Shown here: positions 33,201 through 41,738 of the stretch, in pieces | How positions within the stretch are numbered: the stretch's first letter is position 1 | Layout of the letters: each line of letters starts with the position of its first letter | Source: Macrostomum hystrix | Taxonomy: Eukaryota; Platyhelminthes; Macrostomidae | Direction: 5' to 3' | NCBI GenBank assembly: GCA_950097015.1 | Contig: CATNEN010000038.1 | Coordinates: 22,630,001-22,694,000 of the forward strand | DNA: 64,000 bases | The notes under the pieces: generated by a model | Database searches by the model: none | Told to the model about the DNA's origin: nothing | The model's input: only the letters and a program-made list of their open reading frames with translations | Position numbers and translations under genes: made by a program

Positions 33201-36200
33201 CGCAACTTTGTGACTTTTAGAAAATGGCAAGTCTTTCTGTGATTCCTAAAAAATTATGAAATATAATGTTTTATTCTAAAGAATATGCCTCCCGCCTGTC
33301 AGGTTGGAGTGAAATGCGACTATCAGCAGAGCACCGGTCGCATTGTAGTCTATTACGGCAATAAGACACCGGCGCCACTCACACAGTTCACTAGCGTTAT
33401 CAACCTGCCTGACTCTAGCCTCACTAATCAGCTGGCTATACGGGTCAAAACTGTTAGCGACAAGGTTGGCGCCTCCGAGCAGGTCAGCGAAGTCATCGCC
33501 GTTGACTGCTTGGCCGAGTTTTCAGCTTGTCCTCTGCTTAACGTGCGATTTCTGTAAGTTAATGGATGGCTCAAATTCGCATTGTATTTTAAACACTGGT
33601 ACGGACAAGTAATGATTCACAGACAAGCTGAATGATTCACAGACAAGCTGAATGATTCACAGACAAGCTGAATGATTCACAGACAAGCTGAATGATTCAC
33701 ATACAAACTGAATGATTCACATACAAGCTGAATGATTCACACACAAGCTGAATGATTCACATACAAGCTGAATGATTCACAGACAAACTGAATGATTCAC
33801 AGACAAACTGAATGATTCACAGACAATCTGAATGATTCACAGACAAGCTGAATGATTCACAGACAATCTGAATGATTCACAGACAAACTGAATGATTCAC
33901 AGACAATCTGAATGATTCACAGACAAGCTGAATGATTCACAGACAAACTGAATGATTCACAGACAAACTGAATGATTCACACACAAGCTGAATGATTCAC
34001 ATACAAGCTGAATGATTTACAGACAAGCTGAATGATTCACACACAAGCTGAATGATTCACATACAAGCTGAATGATTCACAGACAAACTGAATGATTCAC
34101 AGACAAACTGAATGATTCACAGACAATCTGAATGATTCACAGACAAGCTGAATGATTCACAGACAATCTGAATGATTCACAGACAAACTGAATGATTCAC
34201 AGACAATCTGAATGATTCACAGACAAGCTGAATGATTCACAGACAATCTGAATGATTCACAGACAAACTGAATGATTCACACACAAGCTGAATGATTCAC
34301 ATACAAGCTGAATGATTTACAGACAAGCTGAATGATTCACAGACAAACTGAATGATTCACACACAAGCTGAATGATTCACATACAAGCTGAATGATTTAC
34401 AGACAAGCTGAATGATTCACACACAAGCTGAATGATTCACATACAAGCTGAATGATTCACACACAAGCTGAATGATTCACACACAAGCTGAATGATTCAC
34501 ATACAAGCTGAATGATTCACACACAAGCTGAATGATTCACACACAAGCTGAATGATTCACATACAAGCTAAATGATTCACACACAAGCTGAATGATTCAC
34601 ACACAAGCTGAATGATTCACACACAAGCTGAATGATTCACATACAAGCTGAATGATTCACATACAAGCTGAATGATTCACAGACAAACTGAATGATTCAC
34701 AGACAAACTGAATGATTCACAGACAATCTGAATGATTCACAGACAAACTGAATGATTCACAGACAATCTGAATGATTCACATACAAGCTGAATGATTCAC
34801 AGACAATCTGAATGATTCACAGACAAACTGAATGATTCACAGACAATCTGAATGATTCACAGACAAGCTGAATGATTCACAGACAAACTGAATGATTCAC
34901 AGACAAACTGAATGATTCACACACAAGCTGAATGATTCACATACAAGCTGAATGATTCACAGACAAACTGAATGATTCACAGACAAACTGAATGATTCAC
35001 AGACAATCTGAATGATTCACAGACAAACTGAATGATTCACAGACAATCTGAATGATTCACATACAAGCTGAATGATTCACAGACAATCTGAATGATTCAC
35101 AGACAAACTGAATGATTCACAGACAATCTGAATGATTCACAGACAAGCTGAATGATTCACAGACAAACTGAATGATTCACAGACAAACTGAATGATTCAC
35201 ACACAAGCTGAATGATTCACATACAAGCTGAATGATTCACAGACAAACTGAATGATTCACAGACAAACTGAATGATTCACAGACAATCTGAATGATTCAC
35301 AGACAAACTGAATGATTTACGGACAAACTGAGTTCCCTTATTGGAAATGATAGATAAAAATCTAACTTTTTAAATCAAAGAGCTTTACAGACAGTCGTGA
35401 TGTTTTTCAGGCTACCCAATTAACTTTATTTACTTTTTCTGTTTCCAGACTTAATGCTTCGTTTGCAGTTTAACAAGCCTATTTTCAGGCAAAAATCAAT
35501 CAGGAACGTACTCGTATTTAGGGCTACCTCTTTAAACCAATAACCATAGCATTTTACTCTTAGTTAGCATTCTGGCGACATGAAAGCTTTCAATAAGTAT
35601 AATTTTGCGTATACAATTGCAGCTACTCCGGAGTGCCCCAGTCGATCACGCTGAAGCTGCCGCTAACTATTAACAAATTTATGCAAAGCAGCGAAATGGA
35701 CAGCGCCACATTCTTTCAGCACTGGAAGCAGCTGTCTCAGTGAGTACCCATGGCTCTACCATGTGTGATTAACTTCCTTTCTTGACACTCTCAACTCTTA
35801 TTTTAAAAAACATCTTTTCTTTTTAGACCGGAGCAAGAATGTCAGAAAATTTTCCAAGCTAAGTTTCCAATGGACGCAGAGACAACGAAAACAAAGGTCG
35901 GCAATGATTTGAGAGCCCGTTGATTCTGTAATCCGTCCCTAACCCCCTAATTGTTCAGTAATCCGTCCCTAACCCCCTGATTGTTCAGTAATCCGCCCCT
36001 AACCCCCTGATTGTTCAATAATCCGCCCCTAAGCCCCTGATTGTTCAGTAATCCGCCCCTAACCCCCCGATTGTTCAGTAATCCGCCCCTAACCTCCTGA
36101 TTATTCAATAATCCGCCCCTAACCTCCTGATTGTTCAGTAATCCGACCCTAACCTCCTGATTGTTCATTAATCCGCCCCTAACCTCCCGATTGTTCATTA

Positions 36201-36951
36201 ATCCGCCCCTAACCCCCTGATTGTTCAATAATCCGCCCCTAACCCCCTGATTGTTCAGTAATCCGTCCCTAACCCCCTGATTGTTCAGTAATCCGTCCCT
36301 AACCCCCTGATTGTTCAGTAATCCGCCCCTAACCTCCTGATTGTTCAATAATCCGCCCCTAACCTCCTGATTGTTCAGTAATCCGTCCCTAACCCCCTGA
36401 TTGTTCAGTAATCCGCCCCTAACCTCCTGATTGTTCAATAATCCGCCCCTAACCCCCTGATTGTTCAGTAATCCGCCCCTAACGCCCTGATTGTTCAGTA
36501 ATCCGCCCCTAACCTCCCGATTGCTCAGTAATCCGCCTCTAACCTCCTGATTGTTCAGTAATCCGCCCCTAAACTCCTAAATGTTCAGTAATCCGCCCCT
36601 AACCACTGATTGTTCAGTAATCCGCTCCTAATGCTACTCACTAAACCTTATTTTACTGAGCAGATTCTGGGCTTCGGATTCAGCCTGCTGTCGAACATCG
36701 ACTCCAACCCGGCTAATTTTGTCGGCGCTGGCATTGTGCACACCAAATCTGGCCAGATTGGCAGCTTATTTCGATTGGAGCCGAATCAGCAGGCGCAGGT
36801 GAGTCACTCATCTATTATAAGCGTTGTCATGGCAACCATTAATAATCCTATTTCGACCGTTCAAATTGTGCAGATGTACCGCCTGACAGTTCACAGCATC
36901 AAGCCTGGCGTCAGTAAGCGTCTGTGCGAACTGCTGGAGACGCAGCTCTGA
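21226..36951 (+). CDS. AP2A: AP-2 adaptor complex subunit alpha
   Basis: Large alpha subunit of the clathrin adaptor AP-2, which binds PIP2 and cargo at the plasma membrane during endocytosis. Exons: 21226-21286, 21400-21611, 22551-23006, 24890-25288, 25858-26151, 30987-31334, 31770-31953, 32024-32373, 33303-33553, 35623-35739, 35827-35896, 36664-36798, 36874-36951. They sum to 2955 nt, 984 residues plus stop, near human AP2A1 (977). It starts [31 protein letters not shown] is the conserved basic PIP2 site (~67-77). The adaptin trunk (HEAT repeats) fills ~1-600, with [19 protein letters not shown] and [16 protein letters not shown] Gly/Ala/Ser hinge with LLGLDF covers ~640-750, then the ear (~760-984) ends [10 protein letters not shown]. 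All splice phases agree. The intron 6 donor (GTTGGC) is weak. Most large introns are minisatellites and intron 5 carries a hAT transposon; short introns are 70-113 bp. Confidence 0.97.
21720..22455 (+). repeat. 31-bp minisatellite in AP2A intron 2
   Basis: Two related unit types follow one another. The left copies contain TCTGATGCTTGGGAATTAT; from about 21965 on, copies contain TCAGGTGTTTGGAAACCAT. Both share CTTTGGTCAGTGTC. The overlapping open frames here are repeat artefacts. Confidence 0.95.
23045..24850 (+). repeat. 23-bp minisatellite filling AP2A intron 3
   Basis: The unit is GTGTGTCAGTGGATGTCAGCTAG-like, with a 27-bp variant in which CAGC is duplicated (GTCAGCCAGCTAG) scattered through the array, and a GGATTTCAG variant. 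It covers about 1.8 kb of the 1.88-kb intron and ends about 40 bp before the exon 4 acceptor. Confidence 0.96.
25360..25625 (+). repeat. 20-bp minisatellite in AP2A intron 4
   Basis: The unit GGGTTGCTATGCAACAGTAT contains the perfect palindrome GTTGCTATGCAAC. Copies differ at a few bases (AACAGGAT, AATAGTAT). The open frames over it are artefacts. Confidence 0.94.
25619..25699. repeat. Large palindrome in AP2A intron 4
   Basis: Arms 25652-25670 and 25671-25689 are inverted copies with one mismatch and no spacer. An outer 12-bp pair, GCACTAGGATTG (25619-25630) and CAATCCTAGTGC (25688-25699), encloses it. It could extrude as a cruciform or fold in RNA. Confidence 0.85.
26190..26852 (+). repeat. 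26-bp minisatellite in AP2A intron 5, left part
   Basis: The unit is GGTTGCTATGCAGCTAGTTAGGGACC, with GAAGCTAGTTATGG and GAAGTTATTTGGGG variants in a partly regular order. The array is interrupted by the hAT element and resumes at 30523. Confidence 0.95.
26853..30522 (-). mobile_element. Complete hAT-family DNA transposon, 3.67 kb
   Basis: The termini are the perfect 13-bp inverted repeat CAGTGTTCCCACT, a typical hAT end. They are flanked by a perfect 8-bp target duplication ACCTGTTG (26845-26852 and 30523-30530), which lies inside the 26-bp repeat unit. It contains one uninterrupted transposase frame on the minus strand, antisense to AP2A. Subterminal sequence is rich in CCGCA / TGCGG pieces at both ends. 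Everything needed for mobility appears present. Confidence 0.96.
27548..29959 (-). CDS. hAT-family transposase
   Basis: 803 residues from ATG 29959, with no internal stop. The N-terminus has a zinc-finger-like pattern, CTVC at 41-44 and HAQGKKH at 61-67, of the BED/TTF type that binds transposon ends. The middle resembles the hAT RNase H-like catalytic region, with SIDESSD and [12 protein letters not shown] around 180-260. The C-terminal hAT dimerisation domain is clear around 590-650: [18 protein letters not shown] then [15 protein letters not shown]. After it comes an unusual charged coiled-coil tail (~675-790, rich in Ala, Glu, Lys), longer than in most hAT proteins I know. The short plus-strand frames over it are shadows. 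The family call is strong; catalytic acidic residues were not individually aligned. Confidence 0.93.
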   Translation of the reverse strand: MSLSKPRATAFRHEWLQRSIDGRVLSEWLQPDRSDELLGFCTVCKKSFHLGTSGFGAVTAHAQGKKHKSRLPVMNETGIAHFFPTQGSKPSFTAMKKADAEVLMAELRLGIHFIEHNIAYNTADHSGVYPAMFHDSKIAQDMKCHRTKLCYLVNHALAPVMRDEMIQDLNSGCGLFSLSIDESSDGARKHMAVVISFVSSKKGRLCTTALKTVEVSDCSAAALKEEVLKILDEFNIPIRNCVSISTDGPAVMVGKFNGFQKIMHDFASHLVSIGPCSLHIVSNAVRRACEAFDGNVEDFADEVFSYFQTSKRWTRYNKVQSLLQVAQHRMLRRVETRWVQLLPVVNRLIEQYDSLEEFFVKNPSLIEQKTKKTKEIAEHLKSTHTLLNLQFLAAVLPHLDQFEKAFQTEEPCVHLLHGEVRNLFRQTLSFFLNPAHIQENNRHLRNLSLEGKYFLSNEAIFIGEAAKETLKKGLSDTQQKLFFLRVRTFYRELALYLQEHLPLSNPVLRSLQFLDPQYPMKVGLAAATTSLAACNLAKQMEYTPDSVSKIDSEWRCFLVDQQVVALAKDNDVVTFWLRVSALELGGQKKYGTLTRLALGALTIQPGNAAVERVFSELSDLLTKKRNKLGELSIDACLFVRHYIRQSGLVGEEPTTCENFPLTDVYVQSAGKARSVYMEFLQQQRDADKAKKDARIAAKQLEEQLAAEIEVNKKKMELEAAEKKLAAEREIIEAEKRAASAMLLEYQKKMRTLEEREAKALHDDAKLLKRKLKTQDELAAEALKKAAKMICKSLENRTMGRTSN
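30523..30935 (+). repeat. 26-bp minisatellite in AP2A intron 5, right part
   Basis: Continuation of the GGTTGCTATGCAGCTAG array after the hAT insertion. It ends about 50 bp before the exon 6 acceptor. Confidence 0.95.
31370..31720 (+). repeat. 33-bp minisatellite in AP2A intron 6
   Basis: Units contain GAGAGGGTAGCAACCGAAGT and TACCTAGGCTTTT. The first and last copies are more diverged than the central ones, a pattern of central homogenisation. Confidence 0.93.
32550..33195 (+). repeat. 33-bp minisatellite in AP2A intron 8
   Basis: Units contain AGAAGAATGGCAGATCTCTAG and ACTGTGATTCTT. Because 33 is a multiple of three, one minus-strand frame stays open for about 219 codons as an 11-residue repeat; this is not a gene. 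Confidence 0.95.
33605..35335 (+). repeat. 20-bp minisatellite with higher-order structure in AP2A intron 9
   Basis: The unit is AATGATTCACAGACAAGCTG, with variants at two positions (agac/acac/atac and aagc/aaac/aatc). The right part has a 14-unit, 280-bp higher-order period: 34681-34960 repeats as 34961-35240 and begins a third time at 35241. Confidence 0.96.
35920..36635 (+). repeat. 30-bp minisatellite in AP2A intron 11
   Basis: The unit is CCTGATTGTTCAGTAATCCG plus CCCCTAACCC, with variation at a few sites. It fills nearly the whole 767-bp intron. The period of 30 leaves a long minus-strand frame of 10-residue repeats, not a gene. Confidence 0.95.
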
Positions 36952-38478
36952 TTGGCTGCAGACATTATATTGACAATTTTGTGATTGGCCCGGACGCTAT
37001 CGTCTCCCACTTGTTGCATAATCGACAGTTATTTAAATTATGCTTATCTTCTGATTAACAATGACCGATTTATATTCCGTTATGTAATCACATATTATTA
37101 AATAAAGCATAAAAAGGCTTTAATAAACAACATTTTTTGACGTCTATGCAAGTACACTTTGTTTTGCGTCCCAAAAATCGATCACAACGCCCTTGCCGTC
37201 ATCGTTAATTGTTTACTGTTAGCATGCTTCAACAGAATATGTGATATAAATAAAAGAAAAAACATTGCCGCTAGTAGCTTTTCCTGTCCTAAACTGTGCA
37301 ATCGTAATCTCTAATCTTATTGTGTACTGGGTTGCTTGATTGTTTATTTTGTACACCTTAGATTCTGATTTGATGAGTGGATTGAATTGGTCTGTTGTTT
37401 TCTATTGTTTTTGGCGCGTTATTTGTTAAACGGCTCGGAGAGTTTAGATATAATATAAAATATAATAATTTGTATCATTTTTGTTTCCATTTTTAATTCA
37501 GCACCAATTCAACCGATCGACCCACCGCCTGTTCAGTCAGTGTGCGTTTAATGGTCCTTTATATTATATTCGTTTAAGCCCGCTACGCAGCGGCGAACCC
37601 CCTAGCCAAACCCACCACCCCATTTTCTGCCCCCTAGCTGGAATGTACATTGACTAAATGTACATTAGGACTCGGCTTTTCTCGACCGTTGTTAAGATTA
37701 AGTTATGTTGATGAAGGTTTATGTTTTGCCGGTCTCGTTTGGTATATTAACAAAATAGTGTGTTAATCGCTTGGTCTTTTAATTTTGCCACTTAATAATA
37801 ATACTGTATTTACGGTGCATAATTAAAATGGTTGAATCTTTCGCTGCATTAGTTTATTTAGATTAGATTAGATAATTTTTAAGGAACTTCTTTTTCTGTT
37901 TGCGTTACTCCAGTTCCTACCCGAATTCTGTTAAGCCACCAATTTTTTAGGTGGGTACACTCCATGTTTCTCTCTTCTCCACTTGTTAACAGTTAATCCT
38001 ATTTTTATATTAAAATTCTGTGTCGGTGGTCGTAACTGTCGAAGCGGCTTATTAAACTCATCGTATAGCAATCGATAAAGTATATTTTCTTCACCAGAAT
38101 TTCTCTCACCTATATTCTTTAACTATTGCTAAGTCCATCGTGTTATTTATATTTCTTTTCTACTTTGTGTAGCCATACTAATAATTATTTTATTTATTAA
38201 AATGTTATTCGCCTTTTGTTCTCGCCTAAGAATTCCGATAGGATTGCTAGTTAATAGTTCTTAGTCTGCGTCTGATTAATCTAAAAAAATTGATTTGTTA
38301 GCCAATAATCTTTGCAAATAAAGAGTCGACGTCTAAAGTTTGATTTTTGTTAGTTATTAACGACGAAAATGTAGTAATCGCTTTTTGACATTGCTTTTTA
38401 TCAATTTATGCTGGGTTGAACCAATTATACGCTCAATTCGGATGGAACACTTGTATACCTAAATTACAAATATATATA
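36952..38478 (+). other. AP2A 3' UTR and downstream spacer
   Basis: AATAAA at 37101-37106, about 150 bp after the stop, is a candidate poly(A) signal. A second, TTAATAAACA, follows at about 37120. The remainder is AT-rich, with no gene seen. Confidence 0.6.
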
Positions 38479-38486
38479 CATAAAAC

Positions 38487-39103
38487 GGTAACCGGTCGTT
38501 TCGGCCATAGCCGTTTCGGCCCCAAACCGTTTCGGCCACAAACCAGTTCGGCCCCAAACATGTACGCAAAAGCCCACATTTGCGTACATGCATATATGTC
38601 ATGCCACCTCTCAGCCCCATGGAAAATTATTTTGCTGTATATCTAATTGTAAAATTAAGCAGTTATTTTATGCGCGACGGATAGCTAAATGCACAGGCAT
38701 TGAATTGTTGATTCTCATCGAATGACGAAAGATAACTTACAGACGTACAGCCCTTTAGGCTTCAACTCATTTTAAGGACTGCTTAAATGTACTGAAAATT
38801 ACGGACAGAACTCTTTATGCTCCATTGACTACTTCAGTAGTCCATGTAGCATTATTATGCTCATACCCCTGTGTTGTAAATATTGTATAAGTTGAATTCG
38901 TGCCGTAGCGTCGTTGTTTAGAAAGTTAACAAAACTGAAAAAGTTGTGCCAAAAGAAGTTCCTTGACAAACAAACAATACAATAAAGCCGCTTAATAAGT
39001 ATGTGGGCCGAAACGGCTTTTGGCCGAAACGGCTATGGCCGAAACGGCTTTTGGCCGAAACGGCTATGGCCGAAACTGCGTATGGCCGAAACGACCGCAA
39101 TTC
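38487..39103. mobile_element. MITE-like element with GTTTCGGCC-repeat inverted termini
   Basis: The left terminus has repeated CGTTTCGGCC blocks (38494-38560); the right terminus has five copies of GGCCGAAAC (39005-39095) in inverted orientation. The outer common block is GGTCGTTTCGGCCATA. A perfect 8-bp direct repeat CATAAAAC lies at 38479-38486 and 39104-39111, exactly 7 bases from that block on both sides. It is 617 bp without a transposase. Confidence 0.85.
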
Positions 39104-39111
39104 CATAAAAC

Positions 39112-41738
39112 CCGTTAGTATAGGCCAGGCATTACGGTACAATTCAAATAATTTCATGGAGTAAGTGTCGAAACTAAAAAATGTGATAAAACACATTCAT
39201 TTTTTAATATTTTTCTTTTTAAGCCTTGCTCAGATTTTCGCTCAAAACAAAAATAATAAATACAAAAATAGTGTAATAAAACAAAAAGAAACAAAGGATC
39301 TTCTATTGCTTTTATAATCTTTCTAAATATCTTAAAACGTAAAAGTTTATTCTGTATATTTTTTAATCTAAAACAATAGATCCTAGGAAATTGTCTGAAA
39401 CTGGTTTATCGCTGAATAAACAGTGAAAAGTAGCAGAGTTTGGGAAAATAGGTAGGCTAACAGAGAAATTAAAGTTATTTTTACGAAAGATTTATATGTG
39501 AGTTTCTAGTAATCGATAAAAAGGCGTCCAAAACAAACAAAAAGTACACGAGTTTCTAACTAATTAGTTAATAATAGCGTTTACAGTAAACACGAGGCAA
39601 AAATTCAAACTACTAATTAACATAAGCGGGAAAGTAAAACTATTAGCTAATTTGCACAAGTTAAATATAATTATTTTTTATTTTAAGAGACAACTAACAA
39701 ACAAAATCCACCGAACGTGTCGAATCAAAAAAAGTTAAAAAACCTTAAATAACAAGAGTAAACTGGGATTTCTAGTTATAAAATTAATTTTATAAATATT
39801 TTAACGCTTTTAGATTAACAGAGACGAAAAGAAGGAAAGGGGAAAAGATTATAAGTGAGAAAGTGAAATGCAGAAGGCGAAATGATCAGCAACACTAATG
39901 GTAGTCTGTCAATAAATTTTATTGAATATGGAAATGGACGACATGATATGATACCCGACATTTTTTAAATGCACGAGTGAGATAACTATAGGACAGAGGC
40001 ATAGAGTTAAAAAGCAGAATATATAATAGGAATCATAAAAAACACTGAGTTTTGTTAGAGCATGTATGAAATGACAGACTGAAAATAAGCCATTATAATG
40101 ATTTTGTTTTTTGAAGGTTTTGCTAAGACTAGCCAATTAAGATTTTGGGGCCGACTTTGTAGAAAAACTTTACTTAAATCCCTATATATATCCTTATATA
40201 CACAGATATTAGGGGTGTCTAATAACTTTTTAGACGCACTAAGGTAATAATATCTTAATATAGGTACCAATACCGTTCGATCATTATGACAATTAGTAGA
40301 AGATAGAAACGAAAATATAGAATTAGAAATTTGTCACCTGAAATAATATAGCGTAAAAATTCAAAATGAGATAAAAACTAAAATGGCGTAAAATTTTCCG
40401 TCAAAAATGGAGTAAAAAAATAATTTGTCATCTAATTTTTTGCACCTCGATCTGTGTCACGATTGCAACCTAAAGCACGTTCTTTGGTTTTGTTTTCTGT
40501 TTGAAAAAATGAAGTATAAAATTCTAACAGAACAAAAAAGCAAAAATTATTGTTCTAAAAAATATTGAATCATGGGAAACAGTAAAAAAACCCTGTCAAT
40601 GCATTTAATATAAAATGAACTATGTTCTAATGTGAGAGAGGAAAAATTATAAAAAAAGAAAATAGTCACAGCTATTATCATATTCTCACAAAAATTTTAC
40701 AATATAGTAATTAAATTACTGGAATACCGAACAAAAAATAAACAGCTTGCATAAAGACGGAGAAAACCAATGTCGTTATGTCAGCCAAAAGTATAGTGCT
40801 GATTTATATATACAATAGTAAACATTATCTGCTAAGTCATATCAGTGTTTATCACTGTTTTTCTAGAAAAACCTATAGTTTATATACCTAAAGATAGTTG
40901 TAGCATAGTACATTAATAACAAAATATTTTGGAGATGATAATTAAAAACGAGTCTATATACTTGCATTATATATTCAAAAAGAAAACAATCAATAATTAT
41001 GAGCATAATAAGTCTTCAGTCTAGAGAATTATAAACTATTTAAACTGCCACTCCTAATATTATAAAATGTCTAATATGATTTAGTGTATATGACACAGCG
41101 ATAATGCTATTTTTAATTTTTTTTACAGAAACAATTAACTAAACACAAGTGAACCCAACCCAAACCCGATGGTAACTGATCTCTGCCAATTAGAATCTGA
41201 TTTCGAAGAAGGAATATTTATACCCTTTTCAGTGAGCAATGAATATTTTTATAAATATGTTAGGCAGTCTAAAACGATACGCAAATGTCTTCAAAGTTTC
41301 ACTGCAACCGACTAAGATTTACAATTGCTAAATATAAACACACAAAAGCACAAAAAAACGCGTTCGCAAAGCAAAATTAAAAAGATCTACGGAAAAACTA
41401 TAGAAACATTCTGTATGAACTGTGAAAAGGCTAATATATAGCATAAACATATAAACACATAACATATACAATGGTGAGAACTTAATCGCGAAGTTATTTA
41501 GCGAAAATTACTACTGTTATGAGCGCTATAAGAAAAATATAAGCACGAATAAACGCTTTCAAAAAAACTGAAAAAACACTATTAGTCATGCCATGCCAGC
41601 GATGGTTTGACATTTTTTTAACCTGCCGATCTCTTTGCGGGTTTAAACTAGATTAAATAAACTCCACACTTAGTTTAAAATTGCACGCCAATGAAACGGC
41701 TTCGGCTTCGGATAGATTGATAGTTTTCGGGTTCAAAT
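39112..41738. other. AT-rich region downstream of Unkempt, no gene seen
   Basis: Very AT-rich, with short frames only. It should include the Unkempt 3' UTR (minus strand). I looked for a minus-strand exon that could encode a RING finger here and did not see one. Confidence 0.5.

Noticed and set aside
32546-33205. 219-codon minus frame with 11-residue repeats
   Set aside because: A 33-bp minisatellite in AP2A intron 8; the period is a multiple of three.
33605-35335. Possible CRISPR-like array
   Set aside because: Units are contiguous, with no unique spacers, and the host is eukaryotic; it is a minisatellite.
35947-36438. 163-codon minus frame with 10-residue repeats
   Set aside because: A 30-bp minisatellite in AP2A intron 11.
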